Source: JBDTRY01 sp039931435
Lineage (GTDB): Bacteria > Acidobacteriota > Thermoanaerobaculia > Gp7-AA8
Reading direction: 5' to 3'
DNA: 27,831 nucleotides
Assembly: GCA_039931435.1 (NCBI GenBank)
Contig: JBDTRY010000028.1
Span: forward strand, 1 to 27,831
Shown here: positions 18,714 to 27,776 of the stretch, piece after piece
How positions within the stretch are numbered: position 1 is the first letter of the stretch
How the letters are laid out: the number at the start of each line of letters is the position of its first letter
Notes under the pieces: model-generated
What the model saw: the letters and a program-made list of their open reading frames with translations, nothing else
Database searches by the model: none
Told to the model about the DNA's origin: nothing
Made by a program: the position numbers and the translations under genes

Positions 18714-19544
18714 ATGAGACGACCTGTCTTCGAGAACGGCAACCATGATGACGAAGACAGCGCGCCGTCCCCGCCGAGGAGCATGAACGCCGCTGAACGA
18801 AATATTGCACTCTTCATCGATTTCGAGAACATAGCGATCGGGGTCCGCGAGGCCAAGTACAAAAAGTTCGAGATCACCCTCCTGCTGGAGCGGCTGCTGG
18901 AGAAGGGCAAGGTCGTGGTCAAGCGCGCCTACTGCGACTGGGACAAATTCCCGGACTACAAGCGCGAGCTTCATGAGGCAGCCATCGAACTGATCGAGAT
19001 TCCCGGCCGTGCCTACTCCGGAAAGAACTCCGCGGACATCCGCATGGTCGTCGACGCCATGGATATGTCCTGGGCCAAAGAGCACATCGACCACTTCGTC
19101 ATCGCCTCCGGAGACTCGGACTTTTCGCCTCTTGCTTCGAAACTGAAGGAGAACGGGAAGTTCGTCATCGGCGTGGGAGTGAAGAGCAGCTCCAGCGATC
19201 TGCTCATCGACAACTGCGACGAATTCATCTTCTACGAAGATCTCGTGCGCGGCCTGGACAAAGTGCCCGCCGTCGTTGGCAAGGACAAGAAGCAGGCTGA
19301 ATGTTTCAAGCTCCTCATCGACTCCATCAAGGCGCTCATGCGTGAGAACAAGGAGATTCTCTGGGGGTCGATGATCAAGCAGACCATGCAGCGCAAGAAG
19401 CCCACCTTCAACGAGGAGTACTACGGCTACAACACCTTCAGCGATCTGCTCGAGGATGCGCAACTGCGCAACATCATCAAGATCAAGCGCGACGTCAAGT
19501 CCGGAACCTACGTCATCACCGGATTCGCCCAGCCGTCAGCCTGA
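18714..19544 (+). CDS. NYN-domain RNase with C-terminal OST-HTH/LOTUS domain
   Basis: A 276-residue protein. The N-terminal tail (about residues 1-27) is charged. The NYN/PIN-like nuclease fold spans about 28-185: NIALFIDFENIA, ADIRMVVDAMD and IASGDSDFSPLASKLKENGK supply the conserved acidic residues for a metal-dependent RNase. The last about 75 residues (CFKLLIDSIKALM to GTYVITGF) form an OST-HTH/LOTUS winged helix, an RNA-binding fold shared with eukaryotic germ-granule proteins. The target RNA is unknown. ATG 18783 is an alternative start closer to the domain, but its GAGGAG is almost adjacent. It appears monocistronic. Confidence 0.88.
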   Translation: MRRPVFENGNHDDEDSAPSPPRSMNAAERNIALFIDFENIAIGVREAKYKKFEITLLLERLLEKGKVVVKRAYCDWDKFPDYKRELHEAAIELIEIPGRAYSGKNSADIRMVVDAMDMSWAKEHIDHFVIASGDSDFSPLASKLKENGKFVIGVGVKSSSSDLLIDNCDEFIFYEDLVRGLDKVPAVVGKDKKQAECFKLLIDSIKALMRENKEILWGSMIKQTMQRKKPTFNEEYYGYNTFSDLLEDAQLRNIIKIKRDVKSGTYVITGFAQPSA

Positions 19545-19572
19545 ACTCGGTGTAGCGACCCGAATAACGTAG

Positions 19573-19591
19573 GGCCGCATGGCATGCGGCC
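19573..19591. repeat. REP-like palindrome
   Basis: GGCCGCA (19573-19579) pairs with TGCGGCC (19585-19591) around a 5-nt loop. It resembles the short GC hairpins dispersed in many genomes. Confidence 0.45.
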
Positions 19592-19627
19592 GGTATTCTT
19601 CGTGGATGGTTTGTTCATTTCGGACAG

Positions 19628-19655
19628 CTGGGGAACGGCGCAAGTGCCGGTGTCC
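19628..19655 (+). repeat. GGCGCAAGTG-core hairpin, copy 1
   Basis: Copy 1 of a 20-bp direct repeat (19628-19647). It folds as CTGG/CCAG enclosing CGGC-gcaagt-GCCG. The second copy is at 19842 with 2 mismatches. Confidence 0.45.
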
Positions 19656-19677
19656 AGAAAAGACACGGCAACACGGC

Positions 19678-19781
19678 GTGTCATCCCGAAGCGAGAGCGA
19701 GGGATCTCCCGCTCGTGTAACGACAGCCGTCCTTAGACGCGCAGGCGATCCATCCTCGCTTCGCTCGATTGGGGATGACAC
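19678..19781. mobile_element. 104-bp MITE-like element with imperfect terminal inverted repeats
   Basis: GTGTCATCCC at 19678-19687 and GGGATGACAC at 19772-19781 are exact inverted ends. Inside them AGCGAGAGCGAGG on the left is matched by CCTCGCTTCGCT on the right, extending imperfect complementarity to about 30 bp. This resembles the dispersed GTCATCCC...AGCGAAGCGAGG family seen in many bacterial genomes. No coding capacity. Confidence 0.5.
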
Positions 19782-19841
19782 CGTCGCGGTTTGCATCTGT
19801 TCGTTTCATAGGAATCGTCGAGAGAAGCCTGACATCTCGAA

Positions 19842-19866
19842 CTGGGAAAGGGCGCAAGTGCTTCCC
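19842..19866 (+). repeat. GGCGCAAGTG-core hairpin, copy 2
   Basis: Copy 2 of the 20-bp direct repeat (19842-19861). Here the outer arms are GGGAA/TTCCC. Pairing is kept while the bases differ from copy 1, which suggests selection or mobility as a hairpin. Confidence 0.45.
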
Positions 19867-19908
19867 GGCAGAGAAGAACACCGCCCGTGATCCATTCATC
19901 CGCGCTGA

Positions 19909-19917
19909 TGCTACGAT
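19909..19917 (+). promoter_or_regulatory. Extended -10 promoter of the DUF2157 gene (near-leaderless)
   Basis: TGC-TACGAT ends at 19917, placing the start near 19924, only 2-4 nt before the ATG at 19927. No Shine-Dalgarno sequence is present. Confidence 0.4.
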
Positions 19918-19926
19918 TCTCCGCAC

Positions 19927-20883
19927 ATGCTCTCACTGCAGCCTGAAGTCGAGGCACTCCGTATTGATGGGGTGCTCGGTGAGGCTTCGGCCTCCCGGAT
20001 GATCGCTCTCGAGCGCCGAGAGCTTTTTTCCCTTCACTACGAATTGCGGGCCATGATCTACGGCGGACTTCTGCTCATCGTGGGTGGCGTGGGAATCCTC
20101 ATCCGCACGAACGTCGACCGCATCGGACCGGCGGTTCTCATCGCCGCAATCGCCGTTGCTTCGGCAATCTGTTACGCCATTCCGTTCTTCTCACGACACA
20201 GCGCGAAGTTGCCTGACAGCCGAGTCTTTCTGGAGTACTCCCTCCTTCTCGGCGCTCTGCTTGCCAGCGCAGATCTCGGCTACGCGGTCAATCAGTACGC
20301 TATTTTCGGCGAGAACTGGCGATTGCAGTTTCTGATTCTGGCGGTCTTTCACTCCGTGACGGCCTATCTGTTTTCGTCACGCTCGCTGCTGGCGGTGGCC
20401 ATCACCGCCCTTGCCTCCTGGCTCGGACTGTCCGACAGCGGACTGACAACCTGGCTCGACGGCGGATCCGGGGGAGCCGATCTGGCCGGTCGCGGCTTGT
20501 TCTGCGCGCTGCTCATACTGATCTGGCGGCAACTCCATGCCCGGTTGAGTTCCGTCGGCGACTTTCTTCCGGTCTTCTCTCACTTCATCGCCAACGTGGC
20601 CCTTCTGGCATCGCTGGCCATGATCACGGACAGCAACCGGGAAATTCCGGGGCTGATCCTCCTCCTCCTCTTTTCCGGGCTGGCAGTTGTTTACGGATTG
20701 CGCACCGGAAGAGAGACATTCGTCATCTACGGCGTTGCCTACGGGCTGCTCGGCGTGGACTTCTTCGTTCTCGATCGCCGCGTTCATACGGCCGCTCTCG
20801 TAGCGGGTTGGCTGCTGATCTCGACAGCCGCTGCAGCGTTCGCGCTCTTTCGTTTCCACCGGTCTTTCAGGAGTGACCTGTGA
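19927..20883 (+). CDS. DUF2157 multi-pass membrane protein
   Basis: A 318-residue protein. The cytoplasmic N-terminus (EALRIDGVLGEASASRMIALERRELFS) followed by LHYELRAMIYGGLLLIVGG is the DUF2157 signature. About eight hydrophobic helices follow. Function is unknown. Its last codons overlap the next gene by 4 nt (GTGA), so the two are translationally coupled and probably form one membrane complex. Confidence 0.85.
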   Translation: MLSLQPEVEALRIDGVLGEASASRMIALERRELFSLHYELRAMIYGGLLLIVGGVGILIRTNVDRIGPAVLIAAIAVASAICYAIPFFSRHSAKLPDSRVFLEYSLLLGALLASADLGYAVNQYAIFGENWRLQFLILAVFHSVTAYLFSSRSLLAVAITALASWLGLSDSGLTTWLDGGSGGADLAGRGLFCALLILIWRQLHARLSSVGDFLPVFSHFIANVALLASLAMITDSNREIPGLILLLLFSGLAVVYGLRTGRETFVIYGVAYGLLGVDFFVLDRRVHTAALVAGWLLISTAAAAFALFRFHRSFRSDL

Positions 20884-21938
20884 AGCGACTGTGGCCTTCC
20901 GTGAGCGAGGAGAGAATGGCGATGCTTCTCGGCAAGTTGAAGCGAGCCTCCCGGGTGGGAGTGATTCCCGCCGCCGAGGAGCGCGCAGCTCGCGAAGCGC
21001 GGCGTATGGACTGGCGCAGTTTTTCATCGATGGTGCGAGCCGTGTTGTTCATCTTCACGGCCATTTGCGTGGCCGCGCTGGCGTGGCTCGCTGACGAACT
21101 GCGACTTCCCTACGGACTGGTGACGCTGATTATCGGGGTGGGGCTTGCCGAGCTGCTGATTCAGAGACGAGGTTTTTATCGCGCCGGATTCGACGAAGCG
21201 CTGTGGCTGGGAGGCTGCGTGGCCCTGGTCGTTTCGCTTCCGGGACCGGCGCGTGCCGAGGGAATGCTGCTCTTTGCGTTGGCAGGTTTGTTCGCCGGGC
21301 TTCGCCTCAGGCAGCCCGCCTTCCTCGCCGGGGCCGTCGTACTGACTTGTTCCTACCTGGTTTCGCGCAGCGGAGATGAATGGATCGTGGAGATCCTCGG
21401 TCTGGCCATTGCCTTCGTGGCCCTGGCCCTGCTGACGCTCGAATGGCGGGATCCGCTGATCGAGGCCACCCTGGCCTGGCTGGTCGTAGTTATGCCGCTC
21501 TTCTCGTACGTCGTGAACCGCATGCAGAGCACGACGGACCGTTCGGCGATCGTGCTGGTGGTGGCTGCCATCGCCGCGGCCGGCATGGCTGCCACAGGCA
21601 TGTCCATACGCCACCACGCCCCGTTGGCCTCGGCTCTTCTGGCCACGGGAGTCGTTCTACTCGAGTGGAGTGAACGCTCGACATGGCTTCTGGAGTGGAG
21701 AATTCTGGTTGCGGGCGGCCTCCTCTTCGCCGCTGGTGCGCTGGTTCTGCGCATGCTTCGCAACGTTCCCCGAGGTCTGACGAGCAGAAGCCTGGGAGCG
21801 TTTGACGAGTTCGAGCTGGTACAGCTCGCCGGAACGTCGCTGATCTCTGCACGGGAAGCCCAAGGTCAGGAGCATCGCTCCACGATGAATCCCGAAGGCG
21901 GATCCTTTGGTGGCGGCGGCTCCTCCGGAGAGTTCTGA
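20880..21938 (+). CDS. Hypothetical polytopic membrane protein with Gly-rich C-terminal tail
   Basis: A 352-residue protein from GTG 20880. The first about 45 residues are cytoplasmic and basic, followed by ten or so hydrophobic segments with few charges. After the last segment (about residue 290) is a soluble tail ending GGSFGGGGSSGEF, a Gly/Ser end also seen on other bacterial membrane proteins. No family was recognised beyond its pairing with DUF2157, to which it is coupled by overlap. The interrupted gene downstream begins within about 16 nt of its stop and probably belonged to the same operon. Confidence 0.78.
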   Translation: MKRLWPSVSEERMAMLLGKLKRASRVGVIPAAEERAAREARRMDWRSFSSMVRAVLFIFTAICVAALAWLADELRLPYGLVTLIIGVGLAELLIQRRGFYRAGFDEALWLGGCVALVVSLPGPARAEGMLLFALAGLFAGLRLRQPAFLAGAVVLTCSYLVSRSGDEWIVEILGLAIAFVALALLTLEWRDPLIEATLAWLVVVMPLFSYVVNRMQSTTDRSAIVLVVAAIAAAGMAATGMSIRHHAPLASALLATGVVLLEWSERSTWLLEWRILVAGGLLFAAGALVLRMLRNVPRGLTSRSLGAFDEFELVQLAGTSLISAREAQGQEHRSTMNPEGGSFGGGGSSGEF

Positions 21939-21953
21939 TGCCTCAGGCCTGCG

Positions 21954-22564
21954 GTGGCGACAAAGTTCAGGTCAGCGCTGGGAATCTCGCGCTTCCTGTC
22001 CGAGCTCGAAAGGATGGATATCGCGGCGCGAGCGTACCCTGCTTTCTCCGGAACATCCGGGCTCGGCGGTGCATTGGGAAGAGACCGTATACGAAGTACT
22101 GACGGCCAACCCGTCGACTCGGGGGATGCAATCGGTACTAGTGGCGTGTATTGGACAAATTGGTACCACCTGACTTGGTCTCGACGCCGTGAGCGTTGTT
22201 GCGCCTCCTCAGCATAGGAGCCGCTATGCCTGCGTCGGCGCGCCTAGCTCACGTCGCCGATTCCTGCGTCATCTGGTACCAATTCATCCAATACGCGCCA
22301 CTAGTTCCGTGGGACGACCGTCACACCATTCGCGATTTCCAGCAATACTCGGCAGCGAGTGAGGCCGTGCGCGAGCGATTGCGCGTCGAGGCGCTAAGAA
22401 GAGAACGATGGGGCTGGAAGCTCGTCGTTGGCTGTGGTGGACTGCTGGATTCTTTCATACGCATGGGCTCCGCGCTGTCCACATCGCGGCCGATCGGGTC
22501 CATGGCCGGAAGTCTGATCCGGGTATTCTGGCGCGCCGCATTCAGAAAGAAAAAATCGCGTTGA
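21954..22564 (+). pseudogene. Third gene of the DUF2157 operon, broken by element insertion and a likely frameshift
   Basis: The 3' half after the element reads VPWDDRHTIRDFQQYSAASEAVRERLRVEALRRER and continues with a hydrophobic, Arg/Lys-ended tail to the stop at 22562-22564. The half before it reads RERTLLSPEHPGSAVHWEETVYEVL to MQSVL. Deleting 22138-22300 (element plus one CTAG) joins them in frame as MQSVL-VPWDDRHTIR. Further upstream the protein-like frame is different (ISRFLSELERMDIAAR from GTG 21954), implying a second lesion near 22025-22032; a lost GA in GCGCGAGAGCG would explain it. The intact product would be about 149 residues. No family name was recognised. The gene call is from frame logic and protein-like composition, not homology. 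Confidence 0.6.
22138..22304 (+). mobile_element. 167-bp foldback MITE copy 1 (with CTAG duplications)
   Basis: The element proper is 22142-22300, flanked by CTAG at 22138-22141 and 22301-22304. The outer 27 bp (TGGCG[T/C]GTATTGGA.. to TGGTACCA) are inverted repeats with 3 mismatches. Inner complementary blocks continue to the centre: CGAC/GTCG, GTGAGC/GCTCAC, GCGCC/GGCGC, and GCATAG/CTATGC around a 6-nt loop. The whole unit can therefore fold into one long interrupted hairpin. It has no ORF of its own. It interrupts a gene, and CTAG is consistent with the YTAR-type 4-bp target duplication reported for some IS families such as IS701; that assignment is an inference. Confidence 0.8.
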
Positions 22565-22911
22565 TCAGCGCAGCTCTCTGCGGAAAACCCAGGGCCTGAA
22601 AACGCGCACAATCCCCTGTGCGATCCCGCGTCCTTTCCATCACCGCACTGCCTCATGTGCAGACAGCGCGCGCCCGGGCCGAGTCTTCGGAAATCGGCGC
22701 GGGGGCAGTGAATTGTCTGATTTCCGCAGAGTGGCGTCGGAACGCTGTGGCGCTCATTTTCACGCAGGCTCGGCTAGTGAAAAAGTTTTCGAATGCCGGA
22801 GCAAAAGCTGCGGAAAACCTCAACGTACCGGAGTGCCCGCAGAGCACAAAAAGCTGTGCAGAAGCTGTCGAAAAATAGCGGAAAGGCTGAGAGTTGGCGT
22901 TGTCAAGGGTA

Positions 22912-22988
22912 TGCGGATATTCTGTGGATTTCCTGTTGGATGCTGGTGGATATCGGGTTGATATCCTGTGGAGAAGCTGCGGACGTAA
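22912..22988 (+). promoter_or_regulatory. Seven DnaA-box-like units in exact 11-bp register
   Basis: Units begin at 22912, 22923, 22934, 22945, 22956, 22967 and 22978. Examples are TGCGGATATTC, TGTGGATTTCC, GGTGGATATCG and TGTGGAGAAGC; the consensus is roughly TGTGGATATCC. Against the DnaA box TGTGGATAA, the unit at 22967 matches 8 of 9 and several others 7 of 9. An inverted repeat GGATATC/GATATCC (22948-22966) lies inside. It ends 23 bp before the first NrdR box. Confidence 0.6.
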
Positions 22989-23010
22989 GTTGTTGAGTTG
23001 GGAGTATTTA

Positions 23011-23057
23011 TACAAAATATTGTGTTTTTGAAGACGTCGGCCACAAGATATTGTGCT
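23011..23057. promoter_or_regulatory. Paired NrdR boxes upstream of nrdJ
   Basis: ACAAAATATTGTGT (23012-23025) and ACAAGATATTGTGC (23043-23056) both match the NrdR consensus ACAcwATATaTwgTgt. They start exactly 31 bp apart, the classical three-turn spacing of NrdR tandem sites. NrdR represses ribonucleotide reductase genes when dATP is high. Confidence 0.88.
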
Positions 23058-23063
23058 TCATGC

Positions 23064-23092
23064 TTGACAAGGCAGACGGAGGGGCGTAAGTT
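23064..23092 (+). promoter_or_regulatory. nrdJ sigma70-type promoter
   Basis: TTGACA (23064-23069), a 17-bp spacer, then TAAGTT (23087-23092). The predicted start is near 23099, giving a leader of about 460 nt before nrdJ. The second NrdR box ends 7 bp before the -35. Confidence 0.55.
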
Positions 23093-23133
23093 TTGTCGCA
23101 TACCAGACAACCTGCGGTTACCGAGGAGGGTAG

Positions 23134-23283
23134 ATGAAGGCTTCGAAGAGTCAACCCCGTTTTCCCGTCGTTTTCCCGACGGACGTACCTCTCCGGTCCG
23201 TTTCACTGCAGATCCGGGCCTACCAGGTGACGGTTAAAGTGAGAACGGCGGTACCCTCAGCGAAGCCTCAATTTTCCCGCTGA
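23134..23283 (+). CDS. Possible 49-residue leader ORF upstream of nrdJ
   Basis: An ATG at 23134 preceded by GAGGAGGG at good spacing, the strongest ribosome site in this gap. It encodes a basic 49-residue peptide (MKASKSQPRFPVV... ending KPQFSR) of no known family. It begins about 35 nt after the predicted transcription start and ends just before a terminator-like hairpin. It may be a real small protein, a regulatory leader peptide, or chance. Confidence 0.35.
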   Translation: MKASKSQPRFPVVFPTDVPLRSVSLQIRAYQVTVKVRTAVPSAKPQFSR

Positions 23284-23302
23284 ACCGGTCGTCTTGTCGT
23301 AA

Positions 23303-23341
23303 CCGTCTCGGGACGGGAGAGGGAGTTCTTTTCCCTTTTTT
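23303..23341 (+). terminator. Terminator-like hairpins in the nrdJ leader (possible attenuator)
   Basis: CCGTC-tcgg-GACGG (23303-23316) is followed by AGGGA (23320-23324) pairing with TCCCT (23332-23336) and a run of six T (23336-23341). The second stem is short but extends with A-T and G-T pairs. It lies between the small ORF and nrdJ. Confidence 0.4.
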
Positions 23342-23558
23342 CCGAGATGGCGTGAGGGAGGGGGAAGGAAGTGCGAGGTTCTTTGGGAAGTGCGTCGTTC
23401 ACCAGGGGCGAGGAGGCGTGTAGCGGCGGAACAGGGCCGGTACCCGTTGCCATACCAGACCATCTTCGAACCTGCTCGACATTCCTGAAGGTCCCCTCCA
23501 GCTTCCTTCTAAGACACCAGAGCGCAATTGAATTGGGAGAGAAGAAGGAGCTCGGATC

Positions 23559-26444
<2,886 letters not shown>

Positions 26445-26482
26445 ACGTCTGAGAGATCACGACTGCTGATGCAGACGGTACG

Positions 26483-26508
26483 GCTGGTGAACGTCGGATT
26501 TCACCAGC
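26483..26508 (+). other. 9-bp hairpin between nrdJ and the zinc-ribbon gene
   Basis: GCTGGTGAA (26483-26491) pairs perfectly with TTCACCAGC (26500-26508) around an 8-nt loop, ending 22 nt before the next ATG. There is no T-run; it may shield or tune the downstream ribosome site. Confidence 0.4.
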
Positions 26509-26530
26509 TGTAAGGGTGGGGAGGAAGTCG

Positions 26531-26758
26531 ATGGCGGTCTGCTGGAAATGTCCGACGTGTGACTTTGAGACCTGTCACATCAACTACATTGACCCGCGTA
26601 AACCGATGGCCTGTGAATCGTGCCGCTCGGAGTTCGATCGTACAGACGTTCTCTGTACCGTCTGCGAGGAGCCGAACGCGCTCACGCGCCGCGACTCGCT
26701 CCACTACTGGTGCCTGACCTGCGGCCATACGCAGTCGCTCTGGTCATTGACGGCATGA
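26531..26758 (+). CDS. Small double zinc-ribbon protein
   Basis: A 75-residue protein starting at ATG 26531, preceded by GGGGAGGAAG. It has four paired-cysteine knuckles in order: CWKCPTC, CESC, CTVC, CLTCG, which fit two zinc ribbons. No catalytic domain is present. It follows nrdJ by 86 nt, and nrdJ itself ends in a zinc ribbon, so a redox or nucleic-acid role linked to NrdJ is conceivable but unproven. Confidence 0.72.
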   Translation: MAVCWKCPTCDFETCHINYIDPRKPMACESCRSEFDRTDVLCTVCEEPNALTRRDSLHYWCLTCGHTQSLWSLTA

Positions 26759-26822
26759 GCCATTGCCCCAGGACGGTCTGAGTACGTTCCCGGGTTTGTT
26801 CTGAGCCGGGCAGGGAGGGTGG

Positions 26823-27578
26823 ATGAAAGAGCAGGGATTGGCGGCGCCGGTGGTCGAACAACGGCAATGGCCAAGGTACATCACGGTCATTTCCATCAGC
26901 GGAATTTTTGGTGCCGCTGACGTGGCTATTCGTGACATCGGACCAACCGGCTTCCAGATCGAACACGCTCAGCGCATCCCTCTGCGGGCCGAGAGAACTC
27001 TGCGCTTTGTCTACCCTCGATCGTTTCCTCCGGTCTATGGGACGCTGGGCATTCCCGACCGCGATCGGGAGACGAACTACGCCGAGTTCCGATGTGCGAC
27101 CGTGTGGAGTCACCTTCGCAACGATACGTCGGATGGAATGCCTGCTTATCGCTCGGGCGTGACCATACAGAGGGGCGAAAGCACCGCCGCCCTGCTCCCC
27201 GTAGTTCTTCGTGACTTTGTCAGGCAGGACGAGCAGAGCCTGCAGCGCCGACGCCAGCTCTGGCGCGAGCGCGAAGTGCGAAGAATTTCGCGCTCGCAGG
27301 AGCTGGCCGACCAGATCCTGCTCGTGCGAACAGCCGTCGGGCACTTTCGTACCCATCCGGCCGAAGCCTATCCCTGGTACCGGCGGGCGCGATACGCCCT
27401 CAGCGCGCGGAATCTGCCGTTCGAAGAGAACCCGGCCCTGGGGTTCACCGCGGAAGCCGTGGCACTCTGGGAGTTCGTCGGAAGGTCCATACCAATGCGA
27501 ACGATCGCTCATGTGCTGGTGGAGGTCGAACCGGACCTCTCCTCGTCCGCAGAAGCAGTTCTCCCTAGTCACAGTTGA
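26823..27578 (+). CDS. PilZ-like domain protein with helical C-terminal region
   Basis: A 251-residue protein with GGGAGGGTGG just before the ATG. Residues about 13-120 resemble PilZ: QRQWPRYI at the start, then VAIRDIGPTGFQIEHA in place of the usual D/NxSxxG, followed by beta strands. The canonical RxxxR is poorly kept, so cyclic di-GMP binding is doubtful. Residues about 130-235 are basic and helical (FVRQDEQSLQRRRQLWRERE), then an AYPWYRRARYAL segment. No other family is recognised. The foldback element copy 2 starts 31 bp after the stop. Confidence 0.5.
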   Translation: MKEQGLAAPVVEQRQWPRYITVISISGIFGAADVAIRDIGPTGFQIEHAQRIPLRAERTLRFVYPRSFPPVYGTLGIPDRDRETNYAEFRCATVWSHLRNDTSDGMPAYRSGVTIQRGESTAALLPVVLRDFVRQDEQSLQRRRQLWREREVRRISRSQELADQILLVRTAVGHFRTHPAEAYPWYRRARYALSARNLPFEENPALGFTAEAVALWEFVGRSIPMRTIAHVLVEVEPDLSSSAEAVLPSHS

Positions 27579-27609
27579 TCGCCGGGCGATGACCCGGCCG
27601 TGTCCGCGA

Positions 27610-27776
27610 CTAGTGGCGTGAATTGGATGAATTGGTACCAGATGACGCAGGAATCGGGGACGTGAGCTAGGCGCGCCGACGCAGGCATAGCGGCTCCTAT
27701 GCTGAGGAGGCGCAACAACGCTCACGGCGTCGAGACCAAGTCAGGTGGTACCAATTTGTCCAATACACGCCACTAG
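27610..27776 (-). mobile_element. 167-bp foldback MITE copy 2, inverted
   Basis: The reverse complement matches copy 1 across all 167 bp with 3 substitutions. CTAG borders it at 27610-27613 and 27773-27776, and the same inner inverted blocks are present. It inserted in the gap between the PilZ-like gene and a minus-strand gene. The pair brackets about 5.3 kb including nrdJ. Confidence 0.8.

Larger units (their letters stand above)
19545..19926. repeat. Gene-free repeat and hairpin cluster
   Basis: This 382-bp gap has no convincing ORF. In order it contains a GC hairpin, a hairpin with the GGCGCAAGTG core, a 104-bp terminal-inverted-repeat element, a second GGCGCAAGTG hairpin, and a promoter for the next gene. 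It looks like a landing site for small palindromic elements. Confidence 0.6.
22565..23558. promoter_or_regulatory. Long intergenic control region of nrdJ
   Basis: About 1 kb without a convincing long gene. 22565-22911 holds scattered TGCGGAAA-type words (the 12-mer CTGCGGAAAACC occurs near 22575 and at 22808) but no ORF with a ribosome site. The 11-bp array, NrdR boxes, promoter, small ORF and terminator-like hairpin described separately follow. 23342-23558 is purine-rich and shows a direct repeat GGAAGTGCG. I see no cobalamin riboswitch core. Confidence 0.6.

Noticed and set aside
22565..23060. Chromosomal replication origin
   Set aside because: DnaA-box-like units next to an AT-rich stretch look origin-like, but no dnaA, dnaN or other origin genes are near, and the AT-rich part is explained by the NrdR box pair.
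22998..23237. 79-codon frame starting inside the NrdR region
   Set aside because: It lacks a ribosome site, begins upstream of the likely promoter, and overlaps regulatory sites; the shorter ATG at 23134 is better supported.
23099..23558. Cobalamin riboswitch in the nrdJ leader
   Set aside because: I could not find the conserved GCCACTG or the usual downstream B12-box pattern by eye; a covariance model search would settle it.
26682..27725. 347-codon minus-strand frame covering the PilZ-like gene and element copy 2
   Set aside because: It runs through the mobile element and antisense to two genes with good ribosome sites; no recognisable domain.
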